Part shown: positions 45,501 to 58,274 of the stretch, one piece after another
How the letters are laid out: each line of letters opens with the position of its first letter
Position numbering within the stretch: the first letter of the stretch is position 1
Position numbers and translations under genes: made by a program
Assembly: GCA_021234155.1 (NCBI GenBank)
Contig: JAJEKV010000137.1
Location: forward strand, 1 to 64,000
Direction: 5' to 3'
Origin: Isoetes taiwanensis
Lineage: Eukaryota; Streptophyta; Lycopodiopsida; Isoetales; Isoetaceae
Length of the DNA stretch: 64,000 bases
Notes under the pieces: model-generated
The model's input: only the letters and a program-made list of their open reading frames with translations
Told to the model about the DNA's origin: nothing
Database searches by the model: none

Positions 45501-46535
45501 TGGAAAAAAGCATCACCCAACGGGTGGAAAAACATGATAAGCAGAACTTGTACAAAATATAAAAAAACAAAGAGGGGAGGTGGGTTCAAAAAGAGAATAA
45601 AGATGCTGGCGAGAGGAAAACCGATGAAAACGTCGTCGATGAAGAACTCCAAATGTAATAAGTAGCAAATGCCAAACGGCCCAAAAGCGCGTCGATGCAT
45701 GCATGCGACGACAGTAATGCAATGTATAACACGCATGCAATGGATGCATGTTCGAAACAGAATAACGATCCGCCAATCGAATGCACATTCTTGCAGAACG
45801 GTGACTTCGCATGAAACCAAACAGCGCCCCGGTCACCAAAGGACTTTCTTAACAAAACTGGGATGAGGCCGAAGGTCACAGATAAAGGCTTAAAAGCCCA
45901 GGAAAGGGCCACAGGAAAACAAACGCCAAATTATAAACCAGGCGGGGAAGAAGCCCCTCCCCGCCGGAAACAAATCAAAGAGAATAAAGTACTCGGGCTG
46001 AGAGAAGAGGGAAGATGGCGGATGAAACGATGAATGAAGAAATAAGTAACAAATGCCCAAATCGAAGAGCGGCCCAAAACGATACATGGCCCGCATGCAA
46101 TGCATACATGCTACCGCCTCTTGAGGAAGAATGGCGGTCGCTTCACCGGCGGCGACGATATTATCTGCAATCACACCGCATGAAACCAACAAAAGCCACC
46201 GCACGCATACCAAAAAGGACTTCCTTAACAAACCAGGATCGAGGGACGAAGGTCCACGGGATGAAGCTAAAAGGCGGAAAACGACGAAAGTTTAAATTTG
46301 GCCAAACCCGGTGAAGAAGCCCCTCCACACGGAAAACAAATCAAAGAGAATAAAATACTGGCGAGAGGAAAGGAAAGCGCGGTGAAGCGTCGATGAAGAA
46401 CTCCATAATAAGTAGCAAATGCCCAACTTTGAAGAAACGGCCCAAAGCGTATGCGATGCATGCATGCGGCCCGATGTCTAATGCATGCATGCTAAAATTT
46501 GAAACAAGAATATGGCGATTAATTCTGTTACGTCG
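45501..46535. repeat. satellite of about 370-390-bp units, nearly 3 copies
   Basis: The marker AGAGAATAAAG recurs near 45591, 45978 and 46345, and AAGTA(G/A)CAAATGCC near 45659, 46043 and 46407. Each unit also carries a GATGCATGCATG- or GCATGCAATGCAT-type alternating purine-pyrimidine core and, in two units, CGCATGAAACCAA...GGACTT(T/C)CTTAACAAA. One further unit lies at 58.66-58.88 kb. Confidence 0.85.
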
Positions 46536-46542
46536 GCGACGA

Positions 46543-46858
46543 AAGCATGCTAGGGTGTACCATCTAAAAGTACTTTTAGGGAGTGCAACTACCCGAAAGT
46601 ACCCGACACTAAAATCTTGGGAACTTGCATAAATCTTTGCAATAAATAATAAGTTTGAGAGTTGATCCATTTATATTAGTCTCTAATAGTATTGTTATCC
46701 TCTAATACTATAGATTGACATGTTATTGACATTCAATTCAAAGTTTTTTTGATTTTTTTTAATGGAAAGAAAAAAAACGAAAGTACCGGTTTAAAACTAC
46801 CCGGTGTAGGTACTTTTTGAGGGTTCCAAAAGTGGTACACGGCGTAGCATGCTTTTTA
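46543..46858. repeat. inverted-repeat element, MITE-like
   Basis: The left arm AAAGCATGCTAGGGTGTACC and following CTAAAAGTAC...CTACCCG...AAAGTACC are mirrored at the right by GGTAC...CGGGTAG-type sequence ending GGTACACGGCGTAGCATGCT. Arms reach about 70 bp with mismatches. AGCATGC flanks both sides and may be a 7-bp target duplication, though the neighbouring satellite also contains GCATGC. The centre is AT-rich (TTTTTTTGATTTTTTTT). Confidence 0.6.
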
Positions 46859-49800
46859 GAGCATCATATTCTAATTCATTGATTTTGCGGCATGAAGATG
46901 CGGCTTTTAACATATTGATATAAGATTCAACTCTAAATGTCTAATCTTAGAAGTTTGCGGTATCTATAACACACGTGCTACCATTTGCAACATTAGGTTA
47001 AAAGGTGCCCCTTCTTTTCAATTATCAATGTGGAGAACATAAAGAAGCGTAAATAAAAAGCATTTAAAGTGACACCCAACATAGCAAATGATGCACCTTC
47101 TGTTTTAATTCAGATGTGGAAATGAAATTACAGTTAGCCATAATGTGCACATATAGTTTTTTATTTTGCAACTTTCGTTGTTTTAATGCACTACTGGATA
47201 TCTATTCTTTTCAAAATGGTTGTTTCTACACTTGAAAATATATTCATAAAAAGACCCAACCACTTTCTTACAAATTTGCAGAAAATGCCAAGTTATGCCT
47301 AGCTATATCCTTACAGTTGAACAATAAAAATGCTTCTTCAAAAATGATGCCCTCATTTGTCGTATACAATGAGCTTAGAACATTATTATTCCGATGTAAA
47401 GATATCTACCAACCTCTACATATTACATGTTTCCTCGGCCATTGAGCTTGGAACGTTATTGGTCCAATCTAAAGATATCTACAAAATCTCTACATATTAC
47501 ATGTATCCTCAACCCATTCCTGTAATAGGAAAATAAACATGATAGTTATCAGAGATATTTTCTAATGTGTACTACTTTATGGATGAGCTTATTTATGCTA
47601 CTAGACTTTTTAGTTTCAACATTATAAGACGATGAACGTCCCTACTCAATTATGTGCCCTAAAGTCTACAATCAATTATCTTTAATTATCACAAGGTCCT
47701 TAAATTGAATTGAAATTGAGATAAAGCACACACTAACTTATATGCGACAAAGTCAAAGCCATGCCATGCTTTATTATGTGGAAGGAAAATGATGCTTTCA
47801 ACATGAGTTGCAAGTTTTCAAAACTTTTGTAGTTGCTTATTGGTGCATCATGCATTATGAAAAGCATAATCATTAAATGGTCATTTGAGACCAATGATGA
47901 AGTAATATAATTGTGGGAAGCACGGATGTTGTATACTAGGCACGACATCATACCATGCCTATATGTTCAAATGAACTATAATATGCGACCTATTTCACAT
48001 CAACTCGATACTTCTAGAGATGGCATGGGAGATAGATTGTTCCATTCCCTTTTTGCTCTATTCCGTCCATCCCAAAATGCGTATTTTTTGGTTCCCAATG
48101 TTTTGGGTTACGTAGCATAATGACAAGTGTTCATCCAAATATATGAGGGCATCTTATGGCATTTTCTTCTTTCATCTAAGAAATGGTAAAGATCACGACT
48201 GTCAAAGAGTTCCCTATGCACATAATGCATTATTTTATAAATGGATTATTGCTTTGACAACATACTTTCAAGCGATGCATTAGTTATATCTATAACAGTT
48301 GGCGAAATCGATTCAAGTTCTGTATTGCCATCATTTTCAAAGCGATGGGTGTGATATTTTTAATTCCATAGATACGTGTTTACGCATCCAAATTTCCTAT
48401 GGAATAAACCAAAAAGCGCTCCAAATTTGCTATAGGCAATAAAAATGTGGTCCTCTATTGTTGGTGGTTGATGTTGAACCATCTAACCAAAGAAGAAACA
48501 GGAAGAGAATGTGAAAGTTTGCATGGTAGGAAGGGCATTAACTCCTACTTGCACATGAAAGACTTTTGCAAGCTTGACATTGATGGGCAATGGTGCGTGT
48601 TTGTACTATCATTACACCTAAGTCTTAAACTTATCAATAAAATATTTTTTACCGAAAAAATTCAAGGAGCAAAAGCTATGATCATATATCCGCTGGCACC
48701 TCTATATGGCGTTGATTCATTTTGGTTTAGTAAAGATTGATGGAAAATTTAGCATTCATAGATGCAATTAAAGCATGTTACGAAGTTCTTGTAAGTGTTT
48801 TATTGTTTAAATCGCTGCAGAGTTAATCTAATTGACTCTCTCATGAAATGTGCGGCCATGAAGATGAAAAGCTATGGAAATAAACAGAATTAGAAAATTT
48901 TATGTTGTGGAAACCGATTTAGCCTCATTTAATGTCTGTTTTTGTTGTATATTAAAATAAAGAAGTACTTCTCTAATGTTTGAAGATTGTAACTTTGTAG
49001 GTCATAGCACGAGGGTTGCTATCCGGTGCTAGAAGTTTATTTTTGCATATCTTTTGCTTTGTCATTTCTAATATCAAAGATTACACATATTTCCTCTAGT
49101 TGTCGTACCTTGAGTTACCATCTAATTTGGATCAATTGTAATATTGGTATCTACAATTATTTGCAAGCATCAAGATGGTAAGCTAAAATTCAAACACAAC
49201 TGAATTCTCTTGTTCAAAACTCAAGCGTCATTTCAAACCTTCATATATCAAAATTGGACTTATAATGCGTTGATTATAGTCTTCCTTTATTATACACACG
49301 CAACATGGGTGCATGATACATAATATAATTTGATGCCTACTAAAAGAAGTGCCTTTTAATTTTGACCACTTATAGAATTTTCAATTGACCATAAGACTTC
49401 TCTGCATGTTTTGTTTATAGAACTTTCAAGGTACGACCATCTAAAAAAATGATGATGAATTATCTACAATCATGTATGTTGAAACTAACCGGAAGGTCTA
49501 GGTATAATCTTGTATGAGGTGATGGATTCCCAACCTGTATATTAAGATTTCCATCTTGGATTCTGACATGTTGAGAAAACCTCCATCATTAGCAAAGACA
49601 AATCTTGGATGATGCAAACCGAAAGCGGTGTGATTCCAAAAACATCAAAGCATTCAATGCAACAATATGACAATTGAGGCTTCTCTCAAGTTCATATTAC
49701 GGAAAGCACTATATATTTTTTTTAGAGGACAATGCACGGAATGAAGCCCCTTAAAATATTTGGAAAACAAAATTGTACCTCTCAAATTTTTGCTACTTGA

Positions 49801-50054
49801 ACAAAAATCTAATAAGATCCACGATCTATAGAAATGCTAAAATGAAAATTCCAACTTCCATTTGGATGCAAGTCCCATTTGATTGTTGCAAAAACGTGCT
49901 TGGTAATCCCTTTCAAGCGTTTGTAGATCTTCCATTTTGGCAAGGTAGGTCTTGTTTTCCCTATGCCTTTCTAATCACTTTTCTTGAAAGAAAATGGAAG
50001 AAGCATAGGCAAGCAAAGAAGCATGCACAAGAAAAGGAAGGGTTTGGGGCTTTT
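46859..50054. other. no recognised gene
   Basis: AT-rich. A 72-bp tandem duplication lies at about 47369-47512 (GAGCTTAGAACATTATT, AAAGATATCTAC, TCTACATATTACATGT in both copies). No coding motif was recognised. Confidence 0.45.
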
Positions 50055-50076
50055 GGATTGCCCCGAAGGGCAATCC
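50055..50076. repeat. perfect 9-bp hairpin with CGAA loop
   Basis: GGATTGCCC, CGAA, GGGCAATCC. It resembles the GGGATTGCCC / GGGGCAACCC arms of the foldback element at 26.48 kb and may be a shortened relative. Confidence 0.75.
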
Positions 50077-52420
50077 CTTAGCATATGATGATGAGGAGTG
50101 AGGAATATTAGTTTAATATTGAAATGAGAGGTTGAAATACGTGGTTGGGCTAGAATTTTGTCTTGAATATGCTTTTTTCACCGACTAGAGATAAGACAAA
50201 AAGAAGAAAGGAAGGAAGGAAGTATATTTTAACGCGTCCGCCTGGAGGTCAATTGACCTATGAGACAATGATTACAATATAAGTGGAAAGTTTCCAAACA
50301 CAAAAAGAAAACCACAAAAACCACGTACAATGTGTCTCTACCTTTGGGATGAAAAAAAACCCCATATGGGAGGAAAAACCCTTGTAGTAGGTGTGAGGGC
50401 CCTATCGGCTCAAATTCCACGTGCTATGAGGGACTCCCCTCTGGGAGACTTGCAAAATGTGCGGGGCGAGATGTTCAACCATTGGCGAAGCCGGCGGTTG
50501 ATAGTTGCTATCTCGAGCATCGGGAGATCGGCATGGCTGCTCCGGATGTGTGTGCATATCTTTGGGCATTCTGTGAAGCATGGTGTTCACCTTCTACTAT
50601 CGCATGTGGCACAGGCATAATCTCTCATCTTGGGATTTCACGCCCTCCATCGTACCCGGTCTGTCTCAATTAGAGATGGTGTGACCACATCCTTATTAGG
50701 CTATAGCTCTCTGTTTCTTGGTAGAGATGTGTGCCTTCAAATCTTGGTGGGGCCATGTTCAAGCGGCGGATTAATCGTATTGGTAGTGCTCTGTTTTGGG
50801 CTTTGCAAAGAGTGGGCACATCCCAATGGTGAGAGGCAAAAGCCTTCGTTCAAATCAAAGCTCTGCTCCGCGATCTCAGAACATATCCATAATGTGTTGA
50901 TAGTCTATGGACCATCTTGGAACCATCCCTTACACGCACGCCACACTCTCTTGAGGGCGTTGTGGCCCTTGTTGTAATAACAGGCCGGGAGGAAGACATT
51001 GTGCATCCATTACGTCAACCTTATGGAAATATGCAAAGGTACTGCGCGTAATGAAGATCTCTCGGGGGCCAAAGCCGGTCTCATACACCAAAATTGGATA
51101 AGGCACCATGTCCTTGACGACTAGCAGATATTCGGAAAGCCTTATACCCTCTCTAGCTTATCCCAGAGTAGCCTTGCTAAACCCCGGTCTCTCTACCCAT
51201 ACAACAATCCCGGGTTCCCACGGTGCTTTCGAGCGAGGGTGTGCTGCGTACCCAATTGCAGGGAGATCTATTACATGCCGGTATTACGTATTGCATGGGG
51301 AGCTTTCCATCCGTAGCTAACCCTTCTTTCTACCGCGGTCATCCCACATAGCATGTTAGCGAGTTCCCGGATACTTAGGGTCCTTACAACTTCCATCATT
51401 TGTCCTCTGTAATAGAAGTGGGATATCATCTTTGCTTGAGAATGGGATTAGCAAAGACTTGGTTTTACGCTGTTTGTTGTCATTCACCTTTCGTCATAGG
51501 GTGTTGTGAGAGCATCCAAATGTTCCTACATACTCCTAGGCGTATGGGACAATAAACCCGGATCGTGCTGCATAGAGCAACTTCTTTTCTGTATATGCCT
51601 CGGCAGCTGGGCCACCACCTCCATGTTCTTGCATCCGGGTCTCCAACTTGTCAATATAGAGTCCAAAAGCGTTGGAATAGCGGGCATCACTATTTACCTA
51701 TGGTGTTGTTCACCCGATGGTCGGCCTTGAGGCAGCAAGTATCATAGATCATAAAACATAAGTAGATGGCATTCTACAAAGATGGCTACAAAATCTTATT
51801 GGGACATGTGGCTCCACGCAAGCGTTGCCATGAGGTCCCAGAGGGGCCGGTATCATATCTTGAATCTTAAAATCCACCGAAACAGCAATACAAGTCCGCA
51901 TTGCATTACGGCTAAGCTTCATAAGGATTACGAGAGTAAAAATATATGATCACTTTCGTGGAGTGGGCGGTGAGCTTACTGCACGGCCAAGCGCACGACC
52001 CAGGACCTCTAACCGTTAACTTCTTCTCCCACGCTGGGGGTTTTGGCGATTGGGCTCACCATGATTATCGGTAGTTGGTGGAGTCATCCACGCTTCCAGG
52101 TGAATAGGGGTGACCTTGCTAACCATCCATTCTGCGGGCCCTCTCGATGGCGGATTGATTATTCTGTCAAAGGCAGAGCAAAGCTGGCCCACCCATTTCA
52201 GCATTTCGGCTGGCGAGTCCACACGCAGGTCCTTTGCTTTACCATTAGCAAGATGCTTAAGACCACGGTGGATGTCCTCCCGAAAATTTAGTGTTTTCTA
52301 GCTGGTCTCTTCGTTAGTGATTGTTGCTCCTGGGGGTCAGCCACAACTCCTCAACCGTTGTCTCCAGTGCGAGGTAACATTGCCGGTGGTTGATGCCCTC
52401 TTATCGACCTCGCCAAAAGG
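50077..52420. other. unassigned, probably old retroelement debris
   Basis: GC content is higher than in the flanks, and single-base disruptions at CG are frequent. Several minus-strand frames look degraded-coding, and the block ends at the tail of a minus-strand LINE, so it may be retroelement DNA, but no reverse transcriptase motif (YxDD) was found. Confidence 0.35.
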
Positions 52421-52815
52421 CTTTTTTTTTGAAAAGCGTATGACAATATATTAAAGAATGGTAATGTTACAAAGCAAGTGAGGAGGAAGGCGCCCAAAGA
52501 GGCGGTGATACCTCGACACTCCACAACAAGCTGCAACTCTCTTCTTTGGCCTGGCCAGCCATCACCATGACCACACCTGCCAAGTCAGCCAAATGGAAAA
52601 CTTCAGCTCTACTAATCGGGAACACCAAAAGCTTTGAAATAGCTTGTACACGAGTCGAGGAATGAGAGAACGCGGTTTCTTGAGGATCCCACGAAAGATC
52701 CCACAACCGCCGCCCGGCCCAAATCAACCACACCAGCCAAACCGCGGATGCAAGGCTTTTGCCCGTCTGGCGCCAAAGGCTTTTGGCTCCGGTCATCGAT
52801 AAATCAAACATCGTT
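52421..52815 (-). mobile_element. LINE 3' end, copy A
   Basis: On the minus strand: SLWRQTGKSLASAVWLVW, RRLWDLSWDPQ and SISRAEVFHLADLAG-like residues, then CTTTGTAACATTACCATTC, TTTAATATATTGTCA and a short A run at 52421-52428. A second copy with the same end lies at 53103-53515. The A tail and the C-terminal W-rich frame fit a plant LINE. Confidence 0.65.
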
Positions 52816-53102
52816 GCTGATTTTTACGCAATGTAGCGATGCTTTTGGATTTCAAAAGAATGCCTTATAGTCCCTAATGGTGCATTTGCGGTTTGTGGAT
52901 CTAAGATGGTGCGTAGGCGACTCTTTAGAGCCTTACGTTCACGTCAAACCCGGGGTTTTGAAATTGCGCCAGTGTCCCGGCGGGGGGGCTTTCTTGCGCA
53001 AAAGCATTCAACTGGTGATCTGAATAAGGCCTTCACCAGCCATTCACCTTTGGATATAAGCCCTAAGATATAAATAAAGCATGTTTAGGGTTCTACAATC
53101 AT

Positions 53103-53515
53103 TTTTTTTTTTGAAGAGCGTGTGACAATATATTAAAGAATGGTAATGTTACAAAGCAAGTGAGGAGGAAGGCTGCCCCAAAGGGGCGATGATACCTCGA
53201 CACTCCAGCTCGCTGCAACTCTACTGGACAAACTAGCCATCACCATCGACCACCACCCAAAGTCCCGCCAAATGGAAAACTTCGCTCTACTAATCCGGGA
53301 ACACCAAAAAGCTTTGGAAATAGCTTGTGGGTCGAGTCGGAATGTGAGAATTTGCGTTCTTGAATCCCCTGAAAGATCCCACAACATGCCCGGCTTCCAA
53401 ATCAGCCGCACAACCAAACCGCATACCGGATGCAGGGCTTCTTTGCCGTCTGGTGACCAAGCACCGGATATACATGGAAGGCGCAATTGTTGGCTATTCA
53501 ATCTCACCTAAGCGA
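53103..53515 (-). mobile_element. LINE 3' end, copy B
   Basis: Same family as copy A, about 85% alike by eye, with the same CATTACCATTCTTTAATATA tail and A run at 53101-53112. Differences between copies include single-base changes at CG, for example CACCATGACC against CACCATCGACC. Confidence 0.65.
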
Positions 53516-54009
53516 GCCACAGCGTTCTACAATCATTTTACTCTTAGGTTTTATTTTTTTTGTTGGAAAACATGATAGCCATTGGATTGGCTTGTTGCTT
53601 CAGCGGTTACTTTTGTGCATTTGAAGATCATCTTGTTTCTATTTTTGGTTGTGCGACATGAACACCAAGTGTCTCTTCTTTGATCTTATTATGGAATGAA
53701 AGAAATGGACTTGAGGAGGTCGATTGTTTTTCTGTAGAGTTTAAAATTTTATTTTAGAGTAAAAAAAACCACCTCAGTATTGTGGTATGCTAAGCCATAC
53801 AAAATATTTTTTATAAATTTTAAAAACATTAGAGGTTACCATTTTTTGAGGACAATATTTCTTCCAACTTTTCTTTATACTTTTTAGCCTCCTCAATGTC
53901 GTTAACCACCGGTTTCAAAGATTAAGCTTCTGCCAGGTTGGGCTTAACACATCAATTTCTCTCATTTCATGCGTCGTTTGCTGTTTGCTTGAGACCAAAG
54001 TTAATAAAG
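53516..54009. other. no recognised gene
   Basis: AT-rich sequence with no motif I can assign. Confidence 0.45.
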
Positions 54010-54345
54010 TCAACATGCAAGATGGCTCAAACAGTGCCACCTAGGCTCAAATATATAGCATTGGCTCCAAACATGCCGGGAGGTTTCAACATGCCACCTA
54101 GGCTCAACATGCCAAAGGTGGCAAATGTCTCACACATAGGTTCAAACATGCACCTATGCTCCAACATGCCAAGCATGCCACGGGCTCCAACATGCCAAGG
54201 TGGCTCAAACATGCCACCTCGTAGCATACCACCTAGGCTCCAAACATGTCAAGGTGGCTCAAACGTACCATCTTGGTCCAAGATACCACCTAGGCTCCAA
54301 CATGCCACCTAGGATCAAACATGTCAAGGTGGTCAATGCTACAAC
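54010..54345. repeat. second locus of the 19-bp minisatellite
   Basis: Monomers ACATGCCACCTAGGCTCAA, ACATGCCAAGGTGGCTCAA and damaged forms continue for about 335 bp. The order is less regular than at 11.5-12.8 kb, and insertions or deletions of one or two bases are common. Confidence 0.85.
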
Positions 54346-54744
54346 AAGGTAGTGTCGGACGGGTCTGCGATACGTCTTGGGGAACAACACATGGCGTAAG
54401 AGTTAACAGTGGTGGGCGATATCGACCTTGCATCAAGATGCTACGTGTCACAATGGTAGGAGCATTTAGCGACAAATTTCTTGCTTACCCATTAGGCATT
54501 AGCTACAATGAAGAGATCCTCGGTCATTCGCCAAAGCATCTTGAAGAGCCAAAGATAAATGCGTTCGAGCTCAACCCACGGACTCAAATCATTTGCCTTG
54601 ACAAAGGCCTAGGCTCAAAAACGACCCATAACTGTTGACAACAAAGACATGCGCCCATTATTTTTAGCGACTCTACTTTGCTAGCAACTTCCATGTATTT
54701 CATGCTATTAAAATTAAGTAGCAACTTTCTTCAAGTTAAAATAT

Positions 54745-55020
54745 CCAGTTCTTCCTCCATACCACACACAAAATTAACATGCAAAACAATTCCACAGGTT
54801 CCTAAGTTTTTTCGCCCTCCCCTCTTATTTCTCTATTTGGATTCTTCATACATTTGTTTCATATCTTATCAAAATTATCAGAGTATTCTATTGTCTTGAA
54901 ATATAATTTGGTTGGTTGTCAAAACATGACTTTGAACTATGATTTAAGCCACTTCGCCCCCTCAGGCCATGGAGGCAACCCTCTGTCTTGTGACACCTTA
55001 TTTCTTTATTCTTTATTTAA
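54745..55020 (+). repeat. dispersed repeat family D, longest copy
   Basis: Joins the proximal words seen at 5.6 kb (AAAATTAACATGC, TTATTTCTCTATTT, GATTCTTCATA) to the distal words seen at 10.4 and 19.2 kb (AAAACATGACTTTGAACTAT, CCACTTCGCC, GGCCATGGAGG). It shows that these are two halves of one family about 280 bp long. Confidence 0.65.
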
Positions 55021-56944
55021 TATTTTGAGGATGTGTGGAGGTGTGGGGTAAGCCTTAGATTAAAAGTGGAACTTTGAGAATATGCTAGCATATTTTTAAA
55101 TTTGATTTATCTTGGGAATGTTCAACAATATATGTTGTGCCTAGTTTAGGGTTAATATATTTTTTGTATGTTCTCATGATGCTTTTGTTGGATGGGATCA
55201 TGATTTTTCCATATCATATTTGGTTTTAAACCAAAATCTACTATCTACAATATTTGGTTTCTTTCCTTCATTGTAAATAAATTTGATGAAGATATATACC
55301 AACCTTACAAAAGAAAAGCCATTTTCAAAATGTAAGGCTCGCTCCATGTTCTTTGCTTCATGTGGCACACTCATCATAATAGATCGTAATGGTACTTATT
55401 TTACCAATATTATGGATTAGGGTCATTGATAAAATGAAGTACAATAGACTCTGTGCAAAGAAACAAGACCATGGAAAATGATACACAAATCTTTTACCCA
55501 TCAACAATGGAGTGGACCAAGTGAGTGCCCTAAGCCATTATCAATGCTAATTAGGAACTTTGATACCAAATCAGGAGGAAGTTTGGCGAGAGAACCGACA
55601 AAGCATTTTCATAGCATTGAGAATGTTGGTGTTAAAACCTCGGGAATAAAATTGGTACAAAATATAATGCTCCACATGGGATCAGCCCCATGTGCCATCA
55701 AATATTACGATAGCATCAAAAAACGATCAAGAAAAAGTTTTTATACAACATTTCCAATGTTGATATCCGGGAAGGTCAATTCTTGAAGGTGACACGTTAA
55801 CTGTAATCAAGTTTCCTAAAATCTCGATTGGACAAAGATATAGCGATCCACAACTCCATATGACATCAAATTACCAATGCACTTCTTATATAGTTCATGA
55901 TCAATCTCTACCACGCATATCCGAGCTTTGAGGGTGCCTCTACATACCTCCAGTTGATAGAACATCACTAGTGATAACTCAAAATCAAGTTGAGCCTGCG
56001 TGCTAGAAGCTCATCCAAGAGCTAGTGTCTTTCTTATTATTATAAATTATCAAATCAATAGCTCTCACGAAACGAGAAGAAGAAGTAGCAAAGACAAATC
56101 TCATTAATCCAATCACTAAGACATTCCCTGTTGCCCTATTCATTCGAGGTTTCTAGATGTCCTTGGTAATGTAGGAGTTGGAATCCAACTCTTCGATTTT
56201 GGGGGAATAGAACACTATCACTTTGAATCAAGGATCGTTCTATATGTATGAAACTAAGCTGAAACTCATATACAAGCTTTACTAAATTATGCTACTTCAG
56301 ATGGGATTACGTGTACATAATGAGCATAAAATAGGGAGAGGCGGGCTTCCATGTACATGAAATAACCCGCATATAGGTGAAGTTTTTTCCTCGTTAAGCG
56401 GTGTATTTTGCATATCACGGCCTTGTTTTACACTATTTTGCATACCCAAAAAAGTTTCATGTTTGCATTTTAGTGTGGGGAATTACACAAAAGAAAAAAT
56501 CGCATTTTTCCTTCTTTCGCATACACCAAACACATTAAAACCGTACTTGAAACTTCATTCGGTGTACACAAAACAATGTAAAACAAGGCGCATTTTTTCT
56601 TGGCATCTGAAATAAATTGTTTAATGTACAGCAAAAAAAGACTTTGTGTATGTATTTTTGTTCTTTTGCGTCGTGAACTTTTTCGACCCTCTTGGAGAGG
56701 CTGACCCCTTCGAGGAAGGCTGACCCTTGATATTCACATTATCTATTTTAGGAAGGTGGTCCAATATGGGCGATGCTTTCGTCTCCTAAACTAAGCATAT
56801 CATGGCAAGACGCTGACTGACTCAAAGACTTGGAGGAAAAAACTCAATGGTTGGCTAGATGGAATGCGAAGAACTGCGGTGCATGCATGTGCAAGCGAAG
56901 CGAATCGCCATAGCTTGAGGCAATATCTTAGCGATTACATCCTG
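55021..56944. other. no recognised gene
   Basis: AT-rich with short interrupted frames; the plus-strand frame at 55478-55786 shows no known motif. Confidence 0.4.
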
Positions 56945-57575
56945 GTAAGCTTTAGGATACTGATACCCTTGAAACGAGCGAAGACAACACACTACCCGAT
57001 TATACATAAAATCCCACATTGGAGCGGGCCCACAATGCACCTTGCCCCCACTTGCCCATGAAAAGGCCTTGAGACTCTCGCCTCCCTCCATACGGGGGCA
57101 CATCATCTTGAACGAATTAAAGAGACGGTGGATGGATTGGTGAGCCATGTAAAGGGCGAGGCGCTCTGTCAATGTTTGCCAAATGGGGTCGTGGGATGAA
57201 TCTCATACCCTTCAAGGATTGCCCGGCGCGCCTGATCAAATTCCGGACGATATCTTGAGTTAGTCGGGCCTGGCCGTAGCCGTTACATGTGACATTGAGC
57301 ACGCCGTATCGCGTCTGCGGTGCTGGGATCATATCTTGGGAGGTTATGGACATCACGAGATCAGCTATGTCCTAAGGGCCACACTTGATATGTATATAAA
57401 CATTGATGTATACTTATCACGGTTTGATTATTCTTATTCGCCACGGTTTTCCCTCGAAAACCCTTGGGTAGGGTTTTTAACGGACGTGATAATAAGTTTG
57501 CTGCTCATCGCTATGGTCCCATAAATGGGTTCCTCGATGGATGATAAAAATCATTCTCATTCTCATTTTTTTTTT
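56945..57575 (+). mobile_element. LINE family R fragment with (TCATTC)n tail
   Basis: Collinear with the copies at 5.8 and 32.1 kb from GATACCCTTGAA onward; keeps CCCATGAAAAGGCC, GGGGCACATCATCTTGAA-like and GAATCTCATACCCTTCAAGG words. The end has CCCATAAATGGGTTCC, GATGGATGATAAAAAT, then TCATTC units and a T run. Frames are broken by many small indels. Confidence 0.7.
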
Positions 57576-58274
57576 TTTGCCATATTATACTTCAAAATGG
57601 TTATTATATCATTATGGAGTCATACATATTAAGTATTTAACCCTATGGCAAAGTTTCTTCCAACTAGTTGTTGAGTGGATCCCTTTGGGCGATAATAAGC
57701 AGTCGTGCTTGTAACATCGGTTCATCCCACGACACAGCGGTGGGAAACTAAGCGGTGTGCTTACAATTTCACGTAGTGCATTGAAACACGATTCTTTACG
57801 ACATGGGAAGAATTCGGACAAAGTTCCCTTCTTTTAAGATGGGATGCGCACAATTTAGTGACCGATCATTGCCATTCTTCCTCCTATACCACAAGTGGTG
57901 GCTTCCCTTATCGCGGGTGGTTCATGAGAATGTTAAAGGGCAAGGCATTTGTTGAATTCTATGCCTAAGATCCTTCTTAGAGTGTTGCCCCTCTCGCACA
58001 AAAATGGCCTTTGGTGGTACCCGGTGAATCAGCGGAAAGTGGTTTGTGGGTTTTGGGACGATTGCTTCGTCCAGGTTTGTGGGTTTGTGGTGGCCGAATC
58101 ATCCATAGATGTGTCTTGGCGTCAATGTTTTTAGTCCCTGAAATTTAGTCGAGGTGCACGGGACATGCCCTTTTTGTGCTTTCTCGAGGGATGGGGTGTC
58201 GAGCATTGTTTCTTCTTATGCCCGGCATGCTAGACCGGCTTGGTTGTAGCAGTCTTTTTATTCTTGCTGCTTTG
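57576..58274. other. no recognised gene
   Basis: No motif recognised. Confidence 0.4.
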
